From positions 114,680,703-114,744,702 of the forward strand of contig OY294070.1 of the NCBI GenBank assembly GCA_958510875.1: 64,000 bases of DNA, read 5' to 3'. The notes under the pieces are model-generated. The model was given only the letters and a program-made list of their open reading frames with translations, was not told where the DNA came from and did no database searches. Origin of the DNA: Endomychus coccineus. Taxonomy: Eukaryota; Arthropoda; Insecta; Coleoptera; Endomychidae. This document shows positions 12,531 through 24,116 of this stretch, one piece after another. The translations under genes and the position numbers were made by a program. Numbering within the stretch: the first letter of the stretch is position 1; each line of letters opens with the position of its first letter.

Positions 12531-13598
12531 ATGCCTTCAATTTTTACTTACGATGCATATGTTGGCACGCTACTTATTTATGGAGAATGTGGAGAAAACA
12601 AAACTCATGCTCAAGGTTTGTACAGAAATCGTTTTCCTCATAGAATAACTCCAAACAAAAATAAGTTTGCCTATGTCGAACGATAGCCAAGAACTGGTTC
12701 TTTTCCAAGCGGTAAAAATCATGTTCCTCGTCAAAAGACCGCTCAGACAGATGACAATGTGATAAATATCTTGGCTTATCTCCAGGTAAATCCGCACACC
12801 TCAATACGATTTCTTGAACAAGAATTACAAATAAGTAGAAGTTCAATACAAAGAGTATTGAAAAATCACAAATATCATCCTTATAAAATACATTTAACAC
12901 AAAGTTTATTTTCGGAAGATCCTGAAAGGAGATTAAATTTCATTGCTGAAATGTTAGTACAAGGTAATGATGACCCTTCTTTCTTAGAAAAAATATTATG
13001 GAGTGATGAATGTAGATTCCATAACAATGGTATTGTTAATTGCCATTATTGTCATCATTGGTCGCAGGAGAATCCAAAGTCGATGCGCGAAACCAATTTT
13101 CAAACAATATGGGGAATCAATGTTTGGTGCGGTTTATTTATCGGTCAGTTGATTGGTCCCTATTTTCATGAAGGAACATTAACGGGTCAAAGATACTTAA
13201 ATTTTCCTCAAAATACTCTACCAGAATTACTTGATGATATTTCCTTACATGGAAGGCAACCAATGTGGTGGCAGCCAGATGGAGCATCTCCTCACTTTTT
13301 TGGGTCAGTTAGAGAATATCTTGATAACACCTTTCCTGAAAAATGGATTGGTCGAGATGGTGACCACCCCGTTCTTCGGATATTACACCTTTAGATTCCT
13401 TTCTCTGGGGTTTCAAGTAAATTTATGTCACACCCCCGACTGATTTAGATGATTTAAAGGATAAAATAAGACAGACATGTCGGAACGTAACACCCAAAAT
13501 GATTGCAGCAGCACTTACAAGAAATCTTTTAACAAGGTTAGAACATTGTGTCAATGTACATGCTCATCAATTTGAACATTTTCTTCAATTTTTCTAAT
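12531..13598 (+). pseudogene. Mariner/Tc1-like DDE transposase, broken
   Basis: The reading frame starts at ATG 12531 ('MPSIFTYDAYVGTLLIYGEC'). It has an in-frame TAG at 12684-12686 and reopens to give an HTH segment near 12790-12880 ('ISRSSIQRVLKNHKYHPYKI'). The DDE core has 'ILWSDECRF' (first Asp, near 13000) and 'WWQPDGASPHF' (second Asp, near 13280). The region of the third acidic residue ('WIGRDG' and beyond) is lost to frameshifts near 13370. The C-terminus is readable in another frame up to 13598 ('LDDLKDKIRQTCRNVTPKMI'). Role: cut-and-paste excision of the 9924-13858 element at its TA-flanked ends. One stop and at least one frameshift make it inactive. Confidence 0.8.
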
Positions 13599-13761
13599 TA
13601 CTTGTACTCTTTAATTCCCTATGTTACGTTTTTTAATAAAATAATTTATTTTTGGTAGCTACTATTTGAAACTATACAGATGTTCATTTAATTGCCCCCA
13701 TTATCATTATTGCACAATACAATGATGACAAGTGTGATATCGTTGAATTTGTTTTTGTAAG

Positions 13762-13858
13762 CATCAGTTTCGACTGTTTATATCTGCCAAATTTCATGTA
13801 TGTCATATTAACAGTTTTCGAGAAATTGGACTGTCAAAACGTCGTGGGACATCCTATA
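13762..13858 (-). repeat. Right terminal inverted repeat of mariner-like transposon
   Basis: Partner of 9924-10020. Flanked outside by TA at 13859-13860. Confidence 0.8.
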
Positions 13859-13860
13859 TA

Positions 13861-14205
13861 TATTAATTTGAAGGGTGATTATACAGAAATAAGTAGGTAA
13901 TTAGTGGAAGGGCTTGAGAGAAAAATCTATATATTCACAATTTAACATATTAGAAACATTTGGGATCCTGTAAATTAATTTCAACGATGCAAACAGAATA
14001 CAGCTCCTGTAAGTGTATCATGGATTGTTGAGCGCGGGGATTCCAGTTCACTCAAAATTGGAGTGCTCTGAATCTAACGAGTGGTTACCATAATTTAATA
14101 GTTCTCATGTTTGAATGGATAGAAATGTTCTTTTTATGTGTTCTAATGATGTTTCAACAACATATGAGGCGTTATATGTACTTCCGATTTTTTGGGGTTG
14201 GTTAC
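13861..14205. other. Non-coding gap between two transposons
   Basis: Nothing recognised. Confidence 0.4.
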
Positions 14206-14760
14206 TCTCGAAAAAAATTTGATGAGCCTTTTTACTTTTGGCTCAAGTGTCTTGTTTAGCCGGTAGAGGGCTTCAAAGTTGCAAAAATAATTTTGTTTTT
14301 TCGGTATAACTTGAGAACGTGATGGAGGACTTTTACAATAATTGGCAAGTGAGCTACTGTCAATAATAGCCGTTTTTGAGAGTGGAGCATACAGCTTTAG
14401 AGACCATAGAAATGGCTCAAACTTGAGGATGTAACGGGAAAAGTGACCAGAACTTTTTTGTGGTCGATGTAATTCACTCTCTATTTTTTACGTAGATAGC
14501 TTATCTAATTTGAAAACTTTTCTCAATCTCAGAAAGTTTTGATAAAATCAACGGATTAGCTTGAAAAAAATAATTTTCGAGTCTCTGCAATTTCGGCTTA
14601 CTAATTTTACTTGATTAAAATACCTTAGTTGCCTTTGCTTTTCTAATGTCATTTTGGCATTTGGAGAATTTATTCTCAAAACTGTCAGTTTTTACTTTGC
14701 TTTCCGTAAAAATTTTATAAAATTATGACTCAAAATTTCACTAACACTGAAATGGTTAAT
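14206..14760 (+). repeat. Left long inverted end
   Basis: Inverse of 15830-16319. It contains, on the plus strand at about 14725-14760, an ATG and eleven further codons matching the transposase N-terminus ('MTQNFTNTEMVN'). Confidence 0.7.
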
Positions 14761-14998
14761 ATCTCGGTAAAACACGAATAATAAAAACAATAGAAATGGG
14801 GGAACGATGTGATTATTTACGAAAAACAAATGCTAAATTAGAAGAAACAACAACATTTTTTGAGAAATCGCTAAGGCATCAATTGTTCGAAATGTTGCCC
14901 ATTTTCCTGAATACACAAATTAATTCGTTTCAAGAAATTGGATTGAACTCTGGCTAGTACTTCAGGATCATTCTTCATCATTCTTCAATAAATCCGCT

Positions 14999-15861
14999 TC
15001 ATGATAAATTCGTTGCAACAATTCCTCTCGTGTGTTTACTGGAGCAGGGCGTCAAATCAGGGGAGCGGGCCGGCCAGGTCACTGGTGCATCATGTCCTCT
15101 ACCTATCCAGCGATCTGGATATTCCGCATTCAAATGTCGCCTCACAGCTAATGTGAAATGAGGAGGTGCACCATCATGGATAAACCAGGCCACGACGAAT
15201 GTGTAAGGGCAAGTCTTCCAACAGTTCAAGTAGTTCTCCCCGTTCAATCGATCGGGTATAACGGTATGGCCAATAATAAAGTTATCCACAATTCCAACCC
15301 AAACATTGATTTTAGTTTGATTCTGAAAATATGTAACTTCCGTTTCATGAGGATTTTCATCAGCATAGAAATGTTCATTATGGAGGTTAAAAAGACCACA
15401 TCTCGTGAAAGTATCTTCGTCCGTGAACAGAATTCTTCTACAAAAATTGGGGTTTGCGTTTTGTCTCTGGACAATGAGCCGACAGAAATCTAGCCGATGA
15501 CCTGGATCCATGGGCTATAAGTCTTGAACTGTTTTAATATGATTGAGATACAACAGTTCTTCTTTCAGTACATTATGAACTAATGATTTTGAGGCTCCAA
15601 TACGAAGTCCCAAACGTAGTGTGCTTATCCCAGGTTTAGTTTCAACCGCTTCCAGTATCGCTTCTTCGAGCTCTAACGTCCTTCTTGTCCGTCTGCGTCC
15701 AGTTTCTCTGCGATTTGCTTCAAATTTGCCAGTTTCGCGAAGGTTTGCCGATTTGGAATTGTGCGATGCGGATATACTTCCCTTCTCCGGCCATTGCAAC
15801 GACAAAGTCCATAAATCAATAACATATCAACCATTTCAGTGTTAGTGAAATTTTGAGCCAT
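14999..15861 (-). pseudogene. DDE transposase (Tc1/mariner superfamily), frameshifted
   Basis: Starts at ATG 15859-15861 with 'MAQNFTNTEMVDMLLIYG', then shifts frame near 15800. An HTH region follows (15515-15805: 'RTLELEEAILEAVETKPGIS', 'LRIGASKSLVHNVL'). After a stop near 15515 the DDE core continues in 14999-15511. It shows 'ILFTDEDTF' (first Asp), 'FIHDGAPPHFT' (second Asp, usual HxDGAPPH) and 'WPARSPDLTP' (third acidic position, Asp). The C-terminus is scrambled after that. At least two breaks make it inactive. It is related to, but clearly distinct from, the transposase at 12531-13598, and it sits in its own element. Confidence 0.75.
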
Positions 15862-16319
15862 AATTTTATAAAATTTTTACGTAAAGCAAAGTAAAAACTG
15901 ACAGTTTTGAGAATAAATTCTTCAAATGCCAAAATGACATTAGAAAAGCAAAGGCAACTGAGGTATTTTAGTCAAGTAAAATTAGTAAGCCAAAACTGCA
16001 GAGACTCGAAAATTAATTTTTTCAAGCTAATCCGTTGATTCTATCAAAATTTTCTAAGAGTAAAAAAAGTTTTCAAATTAGATAAGCTATCTACGGAGAA
16101 AATATCGAGTGAATTACATTGACCACAAAAAAGTTCTGGACACTTTTCCCGTTACATCCTCAAGTTTGAGCCATTTCTATGGTCTCTAAAGCTCTGTGCT
16201 CCATCACGTTCTCAAGTTATACCGAGAAAACAAAATTATTTTTGCAATTTTGAAGCCCTCTACCGGGTAAACAAGACACTTGAGGCAAAAGTAAAAAGGC
16301 TCATCAATTTTTTTTCGAA
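15830..16319 (-). repeat. Right long inverted end
   Basis: Inverse of the left end at 14206-14760. It includes the transposase start codon and first eleven codons. Confidence 0.7.
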
Positions 16320-16387
16320 TCAAAGAATCTTCGGCATTATTTTGGCCACGCAGTTCGAGGATACCCTGTATATGAATTCTTAGGAAA

Positions 16388-16713
16388 TAGGTCACAATTA
16401 CACATATGTTTATTATATATAAAAATTCTCGGGAAATAGGTCACAATAACACTTTGTTTTAACTATTCGTCTTTACGTACGTTTCGGTCTCACGACCATC
16501 ATCAGAAGACTCACTATGTCTAAAAAGGGGGTTTATTAAAACTAATTATAGCACAAGCGTCCAAATCGCACAATTAAACTTCAATTAAAAGAGCCCACGC
16601 CGTCGAAACGAACAGAACCACGAATAATCGAATTGTATCGTAACACAAAGTGTTATTGTGACCCATTTCCCGAGAATTTTTATATATAATTCATACTGGG
16701 TCAAGAATCTTAT
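16388..16713. repeat. Penelope-like B terminal repeat (solo)
   Basis: Contains the lineage-B 3' flank ('cttacgtacgtttcgg', then 'gaccatcatcagaagactca'), also seen near 10340 and, inverted, at 12410-12460. It ends with the sequence around 'actgggtcaagaatctt', seen inverted at 10257. The outer ends are inverse complements ('ttctcgggaaataggtcaca' against 'gtgacccatttcccgagaa'). This looks like a solo terminal piece without polymerase. Confidence 0.6.
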
Positions 16714-16734
16714 TACATATGTTTATTATATTTT

Positions 16735-17110
16735 CGTCTCAACGTACGTTTTGGTCTCGCAATCATCATCAGAACACCTATCACTATATGAAACTGGGTT
16801 TCTTAAGAATAATTATATCGAGCACAAAGCATCCTCATCGCATTAATTTCAATCAAAATGCCCACGTTCCTGAAACGGACAGAAACACGAATAATCGAAA
16901 TGGTAACACGTTCATATTCTAGGTGTTGTTCAAACAGCCTAACAGATCGCGCTGTTGAATTGTCACTGCCAAAAAATCGTCCCAAAAATTTTAACATAAT
17001 TCGTGATACACTGGAAATGAATGACTACCCAAAAACTTTTTTCAACCTCATCTTCATTAAAGAAAGGTTTTTTTCTAGAGCGAATATTAATAGAGATACC
17101 CCATAAGAAC
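16735..17110 (+). pseudogene. Penelope-like B fragment
   Basis: After another copy of the terminal motif (16735-16860), the plus strand reads 'SLTDRAVELSLPKNRPKNFN' and then 'TLEMNDYPKTF'. This matches the linker between polymerase and endonuclease in 10952-11872 ('SLTNRAIKLSHADDRPKNLN', 'TLEMNGYPKTF'). Neither polymerase nor endonuclease motifs remain. Confidence 0.65.
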
Positions 17111-17130
17111 CTCCAATTTGGTTTACCCTT

Positions 17131-17776
17131 TACAGAAATTCAGTGTAGAGATTATTTTGACAGGTATGGAAGTTATTGATAAATGCTCAATTGTTCCATT
17201 TTGAAACCGATAAGAAGTATATAAGATATTATAACGATTCTAATAATGCTTTTATTACCGCGGAAAGAACAGATAACGTAGAAAACAGATAAAAAATTTG
17301 TGCACGAATCTATTCTACACGAATACATGATTTACAAATGAATCTAAATGCTTTCCATGTATGTTAGCGGAACAAACTATTTGCTGTTTTATTGTTGCGC
17401 ACGTGTTCATTGTTCATGTACTAATTACAAGTATCATTAATTTTGTATCCTAACAATGCGATTAGAAGGATATAGTTCCAGTGTAATTTGAATCATGTAC
17501 CATTTTCTAATGAAACCATCCAACCAATTTTAACCTTTCCATATGTTATCAGTTATCCAATACTTGCTGCACTTTAAAGTATATATCTCCTATGCTGTGC
17601 CTAGGACTACAACAACTACAGCCGCATGATCAGAGTCGCTTATCCAACTTTTTATCTGGCAGTTATTAATATTGACAATGTTTTTTATTGCCAACTATCA
17701 GTAATGCCATACATTACCATAGCGATGTTCGGAAGTAAACAAACAGTAGGAAGTTCCACTTCCAGTTCATTTTGTG
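17131..17776. repeat. Interspersed repeat, copy 1
   Basis: Similar to 37445-37951 over nearly its whole length: shared 'tacagaaattcag', 'ttttgacaggtatggaa', 'tctattctacacgaat' and a long block around 'gttcattgttcatgtactaa'. Copy 2 lacks about 100 bases of the middle part near 17200-17300. It has no coding content. In both copies the match ends at 'cacttccagttcat'. Confidence 0.6.
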
Positions 17777-19182
17777 ATATAATTAGAGCTGAGGTTGATT
17801 TCGTTATTGATTCCGACAGTTAACCTGACAGTTATATAGGCTTAATGATTTGATATGATAAATTTTGTTGAGGTAGCTATAGTGAGTGAATTAAGCCATT
17901 ATATTATAGGTCAGGATTCTACCAAGTGAAATTCAATGCAACGATATGTATATAATACTTACCTCATTCTGGGGTACCTATTTCCATTGTTGAATATATC
18001 TTATTTCAATAGTGTTATGTAGATAATAATAATGGTGACGATATAATATAGGAAATTTGGAACTACAGGTTTTTTCTTATCTGTTCTTATCATATATCAG
18101 AGATATGATATACACAATAATTCAGCAGTGCAACTCAAATTGATTGTTTGTTTTCATTCAGTTATGATTACTCACGTTGAAATCAAATCAGAATATTTTC
18201 CAGATGTCTTCCCGAAGAAATTCCGACAATGTAAGTACCAGATATGCATATATTTATGGTTTCGGCGTTCGCATAGTCTAAAATAATTTTATCTTTCGGA
18301 AGTTGGAGAATTAAACTCAAATTTACACACAACTTGTAACATCATTTAATCTAGAAATAATGCTGACGAATCGTTTCACAACACTGTGGCATTCTCAAAA
18401 CTTTGCATTATCAACTGAAGCAAAATTCAAATTATTTCCTCGAATATTATTATATTTAGAAATCAATATGAATCTGGTACATATTGAAGACCCATCCTTC
18501 AAGAGTAGACCATAGTTTGGGTGAGAGTTTCTCTACAAAATTGTTGGATTATATGTATTGATTTGGTCATTTGATGCTATTGCTTTTTTGAAGCTTTAAA
18601 ATTTCTATAAATTCTAGAATATTGAGTTTATATCTTTTTCTTGAACATATGGTATATCGGGACGGGAGGCGCTAGAGACCCCTCTTTTGAGCCTGTAACT
18701 TCTCAAATGTTCGTGGAACCTTACACTGGAACTGCGTACACTATGTACAAGGCATAACAGTCATCAAACGACAGCCTGTAAACTCCAGATTTCTTCAATT
18801 TACGTTCTTTAGATTTTGAATTAATTGATTGTTTATTGTTTTGAACGGACATTTTAATTGTAGTTTTCAAGGAATTCAGGTATTTCTACGTCCTTTTTTG
18901 TCATCTTTTCTTAACAAACTTTTATTAATTAATAATGATAGTTTTGTCAAACTTAAAGTTCCGCAAACAGTGCAAAATGTCACGATGAACGTGATAATCG
19001 CGAGGGACATGATTGTTAATATGTAACCATAGCAACCGAAACAAAGGTCGTCATATGAACGCTGTATCAACGACAAGGCGTGGATCGAGATGATTTATTG
19101 CTTCAAGAAAGTAGCTAAGCCATTCCCGATTGGTCAAAAACTGATACAGAAATATATTCCTATGCAGTCAGCTAGAATTATA
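17777..19182. other. Non-coding AT-rich stretch
   Basis: No gene or element recognised in 1.4 kb. The open frames near 18830-19076 occur on both strands of the same bases and lack family motifs. Confidence 0.4.
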
Positions 19183-19410
19183 AATAAGATTCTCGGGAAA
19201 TAGGTCCCACTAACACATTTGCTCATTATTCTCATCTTTACGTACGTTTCGATTTCACGACCATCATCAGAAGACGTATGACTGTACGTTTTCTGATAAT
19301 GGTCGTGAGACCGAAACGTATGTAAAGACGAAAATAATAAGCATATATGCTAATGCAATCTATTTTCCGAGAATTTTATATATAATTCGTACCTGGGTCA
19401 AGAATCATTA
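19183..19410. repeat. Penelope-like B terminal hairpin
   Basis: Two inverse copies of the lineage-B terminal motif face each other: 'cgtttcgatttcacgaccat' at about 19246 and 'atggtcgtgagaccgaaacg' at about 19299. The outer parts also pair. It ends with the 'tgggtcaagaatc' motif seen at 10257 and 16700. A minimal inverted copy of the element's terminus without coding sequence. Confidence 0.6.
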
Positions 19411-19439
19411 TTAAACTCAGTTAGAATGATATACCTTAC

Positions 19440-20285
19440 AATTTGGTTTTTTATCATAGAATAGATTCTGAAATATCTTAATAGTAGACTTCCTCGGTCC
19501 ACAGAGCTGTCAACTTATCTCAACCTCAATCCTTAAAATCAGAATTGAAACATCTTTCATCTGCCTTATTATCAAATAATTTCTCCGATTACAACATTCA
19601 AAAAGCCATAGATTAATACACTAAAATTTCAAATCGACCTGAGCCACAAACAACTCCGCCTGCTTCATCCAATGCCTATCTTCCATATTTTGAAAATATA
19701 ACAGATCGAATTCGCAAAATCTTCAAGAACATAATATTTCTATTCGATTTTCCACACTTCCAAAATTATCTCAGTTTCACAAACCTATCAAAGATCTCCT
19801 TCCTCCTCTTCACTCAGAAGGTGCTTATAGCATTCCCTGTTCTTGCGATGAAGTCTACATTGGTGAAACAGGTCGCACAGTAGATACTCGTGTGAAAGAA
19901 ATGAGCGCTGTACAAATCCTAGCCCGAGCCCCAAACTTCTATCAGCGAAAAATCCTTGAAGCTACAGAAAACCTAAAACATCCAAATAATCTGAACCGTG
20001 ACTAAGGATATTACCTTCTCAACATTCGGAAACCCATCTTCGGAAATTCCACATGATCACACAACGGCAGGGTCAGGTGTCGGAACGGAGTTAACCACCG
20101 GAATGAAGGTAGTGAACTGTGTAGCGTGGAAGATTTTTCCTGCAATAAATACTGCTACAGAAAGCAGTAGAAGGATTGCAGTAGAAGCAGTAGTAGTAAT
20201 GATCGGCGAAACATCGGCATCAACTTTAGCTATTGTGACGCGGAATTCATTCGGAAGTCAAGATTTTTCTAGCTTCTGAAAGTAT
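19440..20285 (+). pseudogene. Penelope-like element (lineage D), 3' portion
   Basis: In shifting plus-strand frames the stretch gives 'YFENITDRIRKIFK' and then a GIY-YIG start 'GAYSIPCSCDEVYIGETGRT' near 19822-19880. A C-terminal helical region follows ('RAPNFYQRKILEATE', 19927-19972). The GETGRT motif is the classic C-terminal Penelope signature. The reverse-transcriptase part is absent. The sequence differs from lineages A and B. Confidence 0.7.
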
Positions 20286-20798
20286 GTTGGAGAAACGTTA
20301 TTCTTGGCAATATCTATGATTCTGTTTGACTCTCATTTGAACCTGATGAGATTTTAAGTGATCTATGTACCATAGAGTTATATGTTTGTGTGATTGCAAG
20401 TGTGAAGAAGTGTCGTGTAGTTCTGTGTGGGTGCATTTGTGATGAATACCGAAGGAATGGTTGTTATTGGTACGTGAAATGATCTGATCTAGGAAAGTTT
20501 GAATGATGTTTATTTTCTATCTCTAAGGTGAATCCTAAATTTGGATCTAAGTTGTTAATATATATGAGAAATCAATTCATTTGTCGGGAAGTACCTGTAA
20601 CGCAAGCGATTTCGATTGATTTAAAAACTTGTATTGGAATTTTGAATTTAGTATTTGATTTTCCAAGTAATTCATACATATTCTTGCTGTAATAAGAGAT
20701 ATTAAATGACAAACCCATGGTCAGTCCGGTGTTCTTTTTGTAGAATTCATTGTTAGCCGTAAAGTAATTTTGGTATATGCAACAATATTTCATGTGCT

Positions 20799-22099
20799 CA
20801 GGGCCGGAACTACAACAGGGGGGCCCCCTAAGCGAAGTACAAAAACAGAAAAAAATTTCGAAGTGCAAACATTCTTAGCGCTGTCTCATTGTTCTTCGTC
20901 ATGTGAAAATTTATTAACTGATTAATTCATTTATTTAAAATAATAAAAGCTATTGCAAAAAATCTGTTTAATAAAATTACCTCTAAACCTATAAGATTCT
21001 GTAAAAATTTTGCGCTTAGAGAGAAAACTTTATAGTTAGAAGTGTGAGATTGTATAAACGTAAAGATTTTATCATTTTATGGAGCCTTTTTCCGAAGCTA
21101 CCCTTTTCTCGGATATACATGTCCGTACTCTATAGTTGAAACATGCATGTTACATTCTTTTGCAGAAACTCAAGAATAGATTTGCAGGGATGAAGAATGT
21201 TTTAGATACTTATCGAGTCTTTTGCAACCCCAATTTCTAGCTAATGCATCAAAAAGTGAACCAGAACAAAAAGCTGATGAGTTCTGCAGAACATTTTCAG
21301 ATGATGTGTTATATTCTTTCACCACTCAACTTCTTTCAGTTAAATCTACCTTTTCAGAAGAAATCGGTTCAATGAAAGACGTGAAAGTGCTAGCTCATTT
21401 TTTGATAATTGAAAATGCGTTACTGTCATTCAGCTACTCAGATGTTTGTACAGCCCTTCTCTTGTTTCTGACAGTCCTTGTCACTACGGCAAAAGCTGAA
21501 CGATCGTTTTCAAAATTAAAATTACTTGCGGAGCTCGATGCAACAAGAAAGGCTGAGCAACTTATCATTGTTATCAATCGAAAATCTGAGAGCGCTCATA
21601 ATTGATTGCTATAAAGTCATTGAACAATTTATTTCTTCAAAAGGAAGAGAAAAAAGTTCATAAACTTTTTTCCCAAATATCGAATCGTGATTATGAGCAT
21701 TAGTTTAATCTTTTAATACTAAACTCTTATCGAACAACTTCTGAATATTAGCGAATTGAAGGTGATTTATAATGACTACCCGAATATCTCATCCTTCTTT
21801 ATATAAATCATAATTTTGTAATGTAAGGGATGGAAGTACCGTATAATATTATAGCTAAGAATATATTACTACTTTACATGATTGATGATGTTATAATGTC
21901 TGATGTTTTAACTTACAAATTAATATGTAATACAACGTGAAAAATGTGTAAGACAAATAAAACAAATCATTTATGAATAGAAATAATAATGCCTTGTTTT
22001 TTTTTTTTTTACAAAAATTGAGTTGACAAACTCAATAGAGAAATAGGGCCCCGAACTTAGTCTTGCCCCGGGGCCCCTTCAACTCTAGTTCCGGCTCTG
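20799..22099 (+). mobile_element. hAT transposon, 1.3 kb, nested in Penelope-like C
   Basis: Terminal inverted repeats start with CAGGGCCGGAAC at 20799 and end with GTTCCGGCTCTG at 22099. They extend inward over further similar bases, including runs of G and C in 'gggggcccc'. Eight-base target duplications flank it, 'catgtgct' (20791-20798) and 'cctgtgct' (22100-22107), seven of eight identical, which is the hAT rule. The internal part keeps only the C-terminal end of a transposase (21222-21700). Confidence 0.85.
21222..21605 (+). pseudogene. hAT transposase C-terminal (dimerisation) fragment
   Basis: The 127-residue frame contains 'LLLFLTVLVTTAKAERSFSK' followed by 'LKLL'. This is the hAT C-terminal dimerisation motif (normally LxxxLTIPVTxAxAERSFSxLKxIK). 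The expected continuation of the LRSTMxxERL type is degraded. The frame begins without an ATG and the catalytic N-terminal part is gone, so it is a remnant. The matching inverted repeats and target duplications around it show it belongs to the 20799-22099 element. Confidence 0.8.
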
Positions 22100-22640
22100 C
22101 CTGTGCTATTATAGGTAATATATTATGGTGAATTAAAAGTTCTTCGATTAGACTAATGGTCAGCTGTGTGGGAACATTTGAAAAGAGATTTTTGACATCA
22201 ACTGATACAAGTTTGATATTTGTATTAAGTTGTTTATCTAAAATTTTTTCAACTGAAATGAATTTTTATACTGTATTTAGGGCTAAGCTTTTTATATTTC
22301 AATAGTGTGTTGACTAATTCCGTCGCTAATTTTTGGCAGGGGGCATTGATATATGAACAAACGAATCTTATCGTTATATTGTCTTTGTCAATTTATAATG
22401 AGCCATATACATAAGGTGGTTGGGATTTCATATTTAATAAATGAGATTTCTTATATTCGGTGAACATATACTTGTCGTTTTTGAGAGAAAGTAATAATAA
22501 ATGTTCCTTCACTGATTGATCCAGTCCCTTTAATTCACCTATTTGTCTATATATACATCAAAGTAGCTTGTTTTTGTGATGTCGTGAGTATTTCATCCAC
22601 TGTAATATAATTATTATATTCCTGAGTACAAAACGAACGT

Positions 22641-22984
22641 AAATAGAACGACCACTTTTCCAGTTTACATATAAGTGTCCTCTATTTAGAGGTTTTACTG
22701 TATATTTTCAGGGGATTACCAGAGAATATCACGGAATAATCGATAAAATAACTGAACCGAATGGCAGATAAGAAGCTCAAATATCTGAATACTCAGAATA
22801 TTCAATTATATTCCTGATTAGATCTCAATGTTCATATTTGTAACAGAGGAGTTTCGTTCAAACTTGGAAGTGACTGATTAATGGAACCGATAACGAAACT
22901 GTAATTATTTCGAGATACAGACAAATTAGATAGTACATTCGGTGCAATTCAATGTAATAACAGAAATCCTAAAAAAAGGTAGAC
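22641..22984. other. Non-coding gap
   Basis: AT-rich. Nothing recognised. Confidence 0.4.
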
Positions 22985-24116
22985 AAAGTTTTTTTTTTTG
23001 CGTAGAGGGGGGAAATCTTGCATGTGCCCGTGCACACGGGTGTGCCAAATTCCTACCGACTAAAACCCCTCCTCCGTGGGGTTGGTTCTCCATCCTAAGG
23101 GGAGCCCCACTGCACTGCGGTCATCATAGTCTTAATGTGTTCTCACATGTTTCTACCTCCTCTCATCAGTCCGGTGTATTCTATGAATTTCAGTAGCCTG
23201 ATATAGGGGATACTTCTGATTTCCTCGGGTGTAGTCTTATCGTCTTCGAGGTATGTCCGATGACCAACCGCGTATGTCGTGCACTGACACAACACATGCA
23301 AAGGTGTCTCATGTTCCACGCCGCAACCCCTGCAAGTGGGCTATTCTACCAGTCCCATCGTGTTTGTTGCATGGGGAGTGTCTGGTCAGGAATGCAACAA
23401 GATTCCGTATTTCTTGTCTGCTGTGCGTCAGCAGATTTTTCACTCGTTGCTGCTGGAGATCTCCCAGCAGTCGCTTGGAGTGCGACATACGGGGCAGCTC
23501 TCTACAGTAGGCACGGTGCTCTATCTCGAGCCATTTTCAGATTACAGATTTCGCTGTGGCATGAGTAATGCCACAGGTTGGCTCTGGTCCAATCAATGGT
23601 TTTTCGCCCCCACTTTAGCGAGTGCGACGGCAGTTTCTGTCCCTTCTCGTTTGGTTTCCTCAGACTCCCACACGAGTGTTATTCTATTGGGGTTCATTAC
23701 TAGTGCCGTTATTGCTTTAACGCAAACAAGTACACATTGTGAGGTGATTGTGTATGGTTCCAGAGCCTTAAGCACTGTCATGTTGCTCACTATGATTGTG
23801 ATTTGTCTATTCTCATAGGCTCTCCCTCATAATTTGAGCACATGTTGTAATTGCAACTATTTTTGCTTGGAATTCTGTCGAAAAAGGCCCTAGGTTCAAA
23901 GAAATTCTTTCCTCTTGGTCCGTTCTCTCGACTATTCCAGCACCCGTACTTTTTTCTGTCTTGATGCCTTCGGTGAGCCATATGGAATCCCCTGGTATCA
24001 TATGAGGACTGCCCAGCGTTCTCTCGCATATTCACGCTTCCAATCATGTAAGGCAAAGTTGCTAAATGTTTTGACCTGTTTGGTTTCATAAACACTTTGA
24101 TCCTTTGATTATACAC
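22985..24116 (-). pseudogene. LINE RNase H domain and 3' end, decayed
   Basis: Minus-strand frames give an RNase H domain in order: 'PGDSIWLTEGIKTEKSTGAG' (normally WFTDGSK, first Asp replaced by Glu) near 23950-24000, and 'GPFSTEFQAKIVAI' near 23850-23900. After these come a 'ALEPYTITSQCVLVCVKAIT' segment near 23700-23770 and 'RITLVWESEE' (normally LVWVPGHxG). A C-terminal zinc-knuckle region near 23250-23320 ('ETPLHVLCQC' and 'YLEDDKTTPEEI') completes it. The 3' side ends near a run of A on that strand at 22989-22999. The family is R1/I-like, as for the LINE at 54934-60222. Plus-strand open frames over the same bases are shadows. Confidence 0.7.

Larger units (their letters stand above)
9924..13858 (+). 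mobile_element. Mariner-like DDE transposon with nested Penelope-like insertion
   Basis: Two inverted ends of 97 bases each (9924-10020 and 13762-13858) face each other. The outermost bases read TACAGGATGTC at the left and, on the opposite strand, TATAGGATGTC at the right. The dinucleotide TA flanks both sides (9922-9923 and 13859-13860), the target duplication of the Tc1/mariner superfamily. A broken transposase gene (12531-13598) lies near the right end. About 2.2 kb between the left end and the gene is a later Penelope-like insertion (about 10250-12490), so the original element was about 1.7 kb. Confidence 0.8.
14206..16319 (-). mobile_element. DDE transposon with very long inverted ends
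   Basis: The left part (14206-14760) and right part (15830-16319) are inverse copies of each other, roughly 490-550 bases. This is far longer than usual for Tc1/mariner-like elements. The enclosed gene is a DDE transposase on the minus strand (14999-15861). The right side continues past the shared part to 'ggataccctgta' near 16373, which looks like a usual short terminal motif, so the original right end may lie there. The left end lacks the matching motif. Confidence 0.65.
20290..22640 (-). pseudogene. Penelope-like element (lineage C), interrupted by a hAT element
   Basis: On the minus strand, before the insertion (22107-22640), the frame reads 'LVSVDVKNLFSNVP' near 22190, the SFDVxSLFTNVP block. 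After the insertion (20798 downward) it reads 'YCCIYQNYFTANNEFYKK' and 'GLTMGLSF', a degraded GLPMGSPLSP block. A 'FLDQII.RTNNNHSFGIHHK' block follows near 20440-20500 (normally FLDLTI...FGIYRKPT). It ends tail to tail with lineage D at about 20290 and may be the inverted partner of the same lineage. Confidence 0.65.

Noticed and set aside
12574..12900. Minus-strand frame of 108 codons
   Set aside because: It overlaps the plus-strand transposase N-terminal part and has no motif of its own.
19998..20279. Plus-strand frame of 93 codons as an independent gene
   Set aside because: It lies directly after the GIY-YIG part of Penelope-like D, where the 3' end of that element is expected; no family motif.
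23253..23818. Plus-strand open frames of 85-160 codons
   Set aside because: The minus strand of the same bases reads LINE RNase H and zinc-knuckle motifs; the plus frames are shadows.
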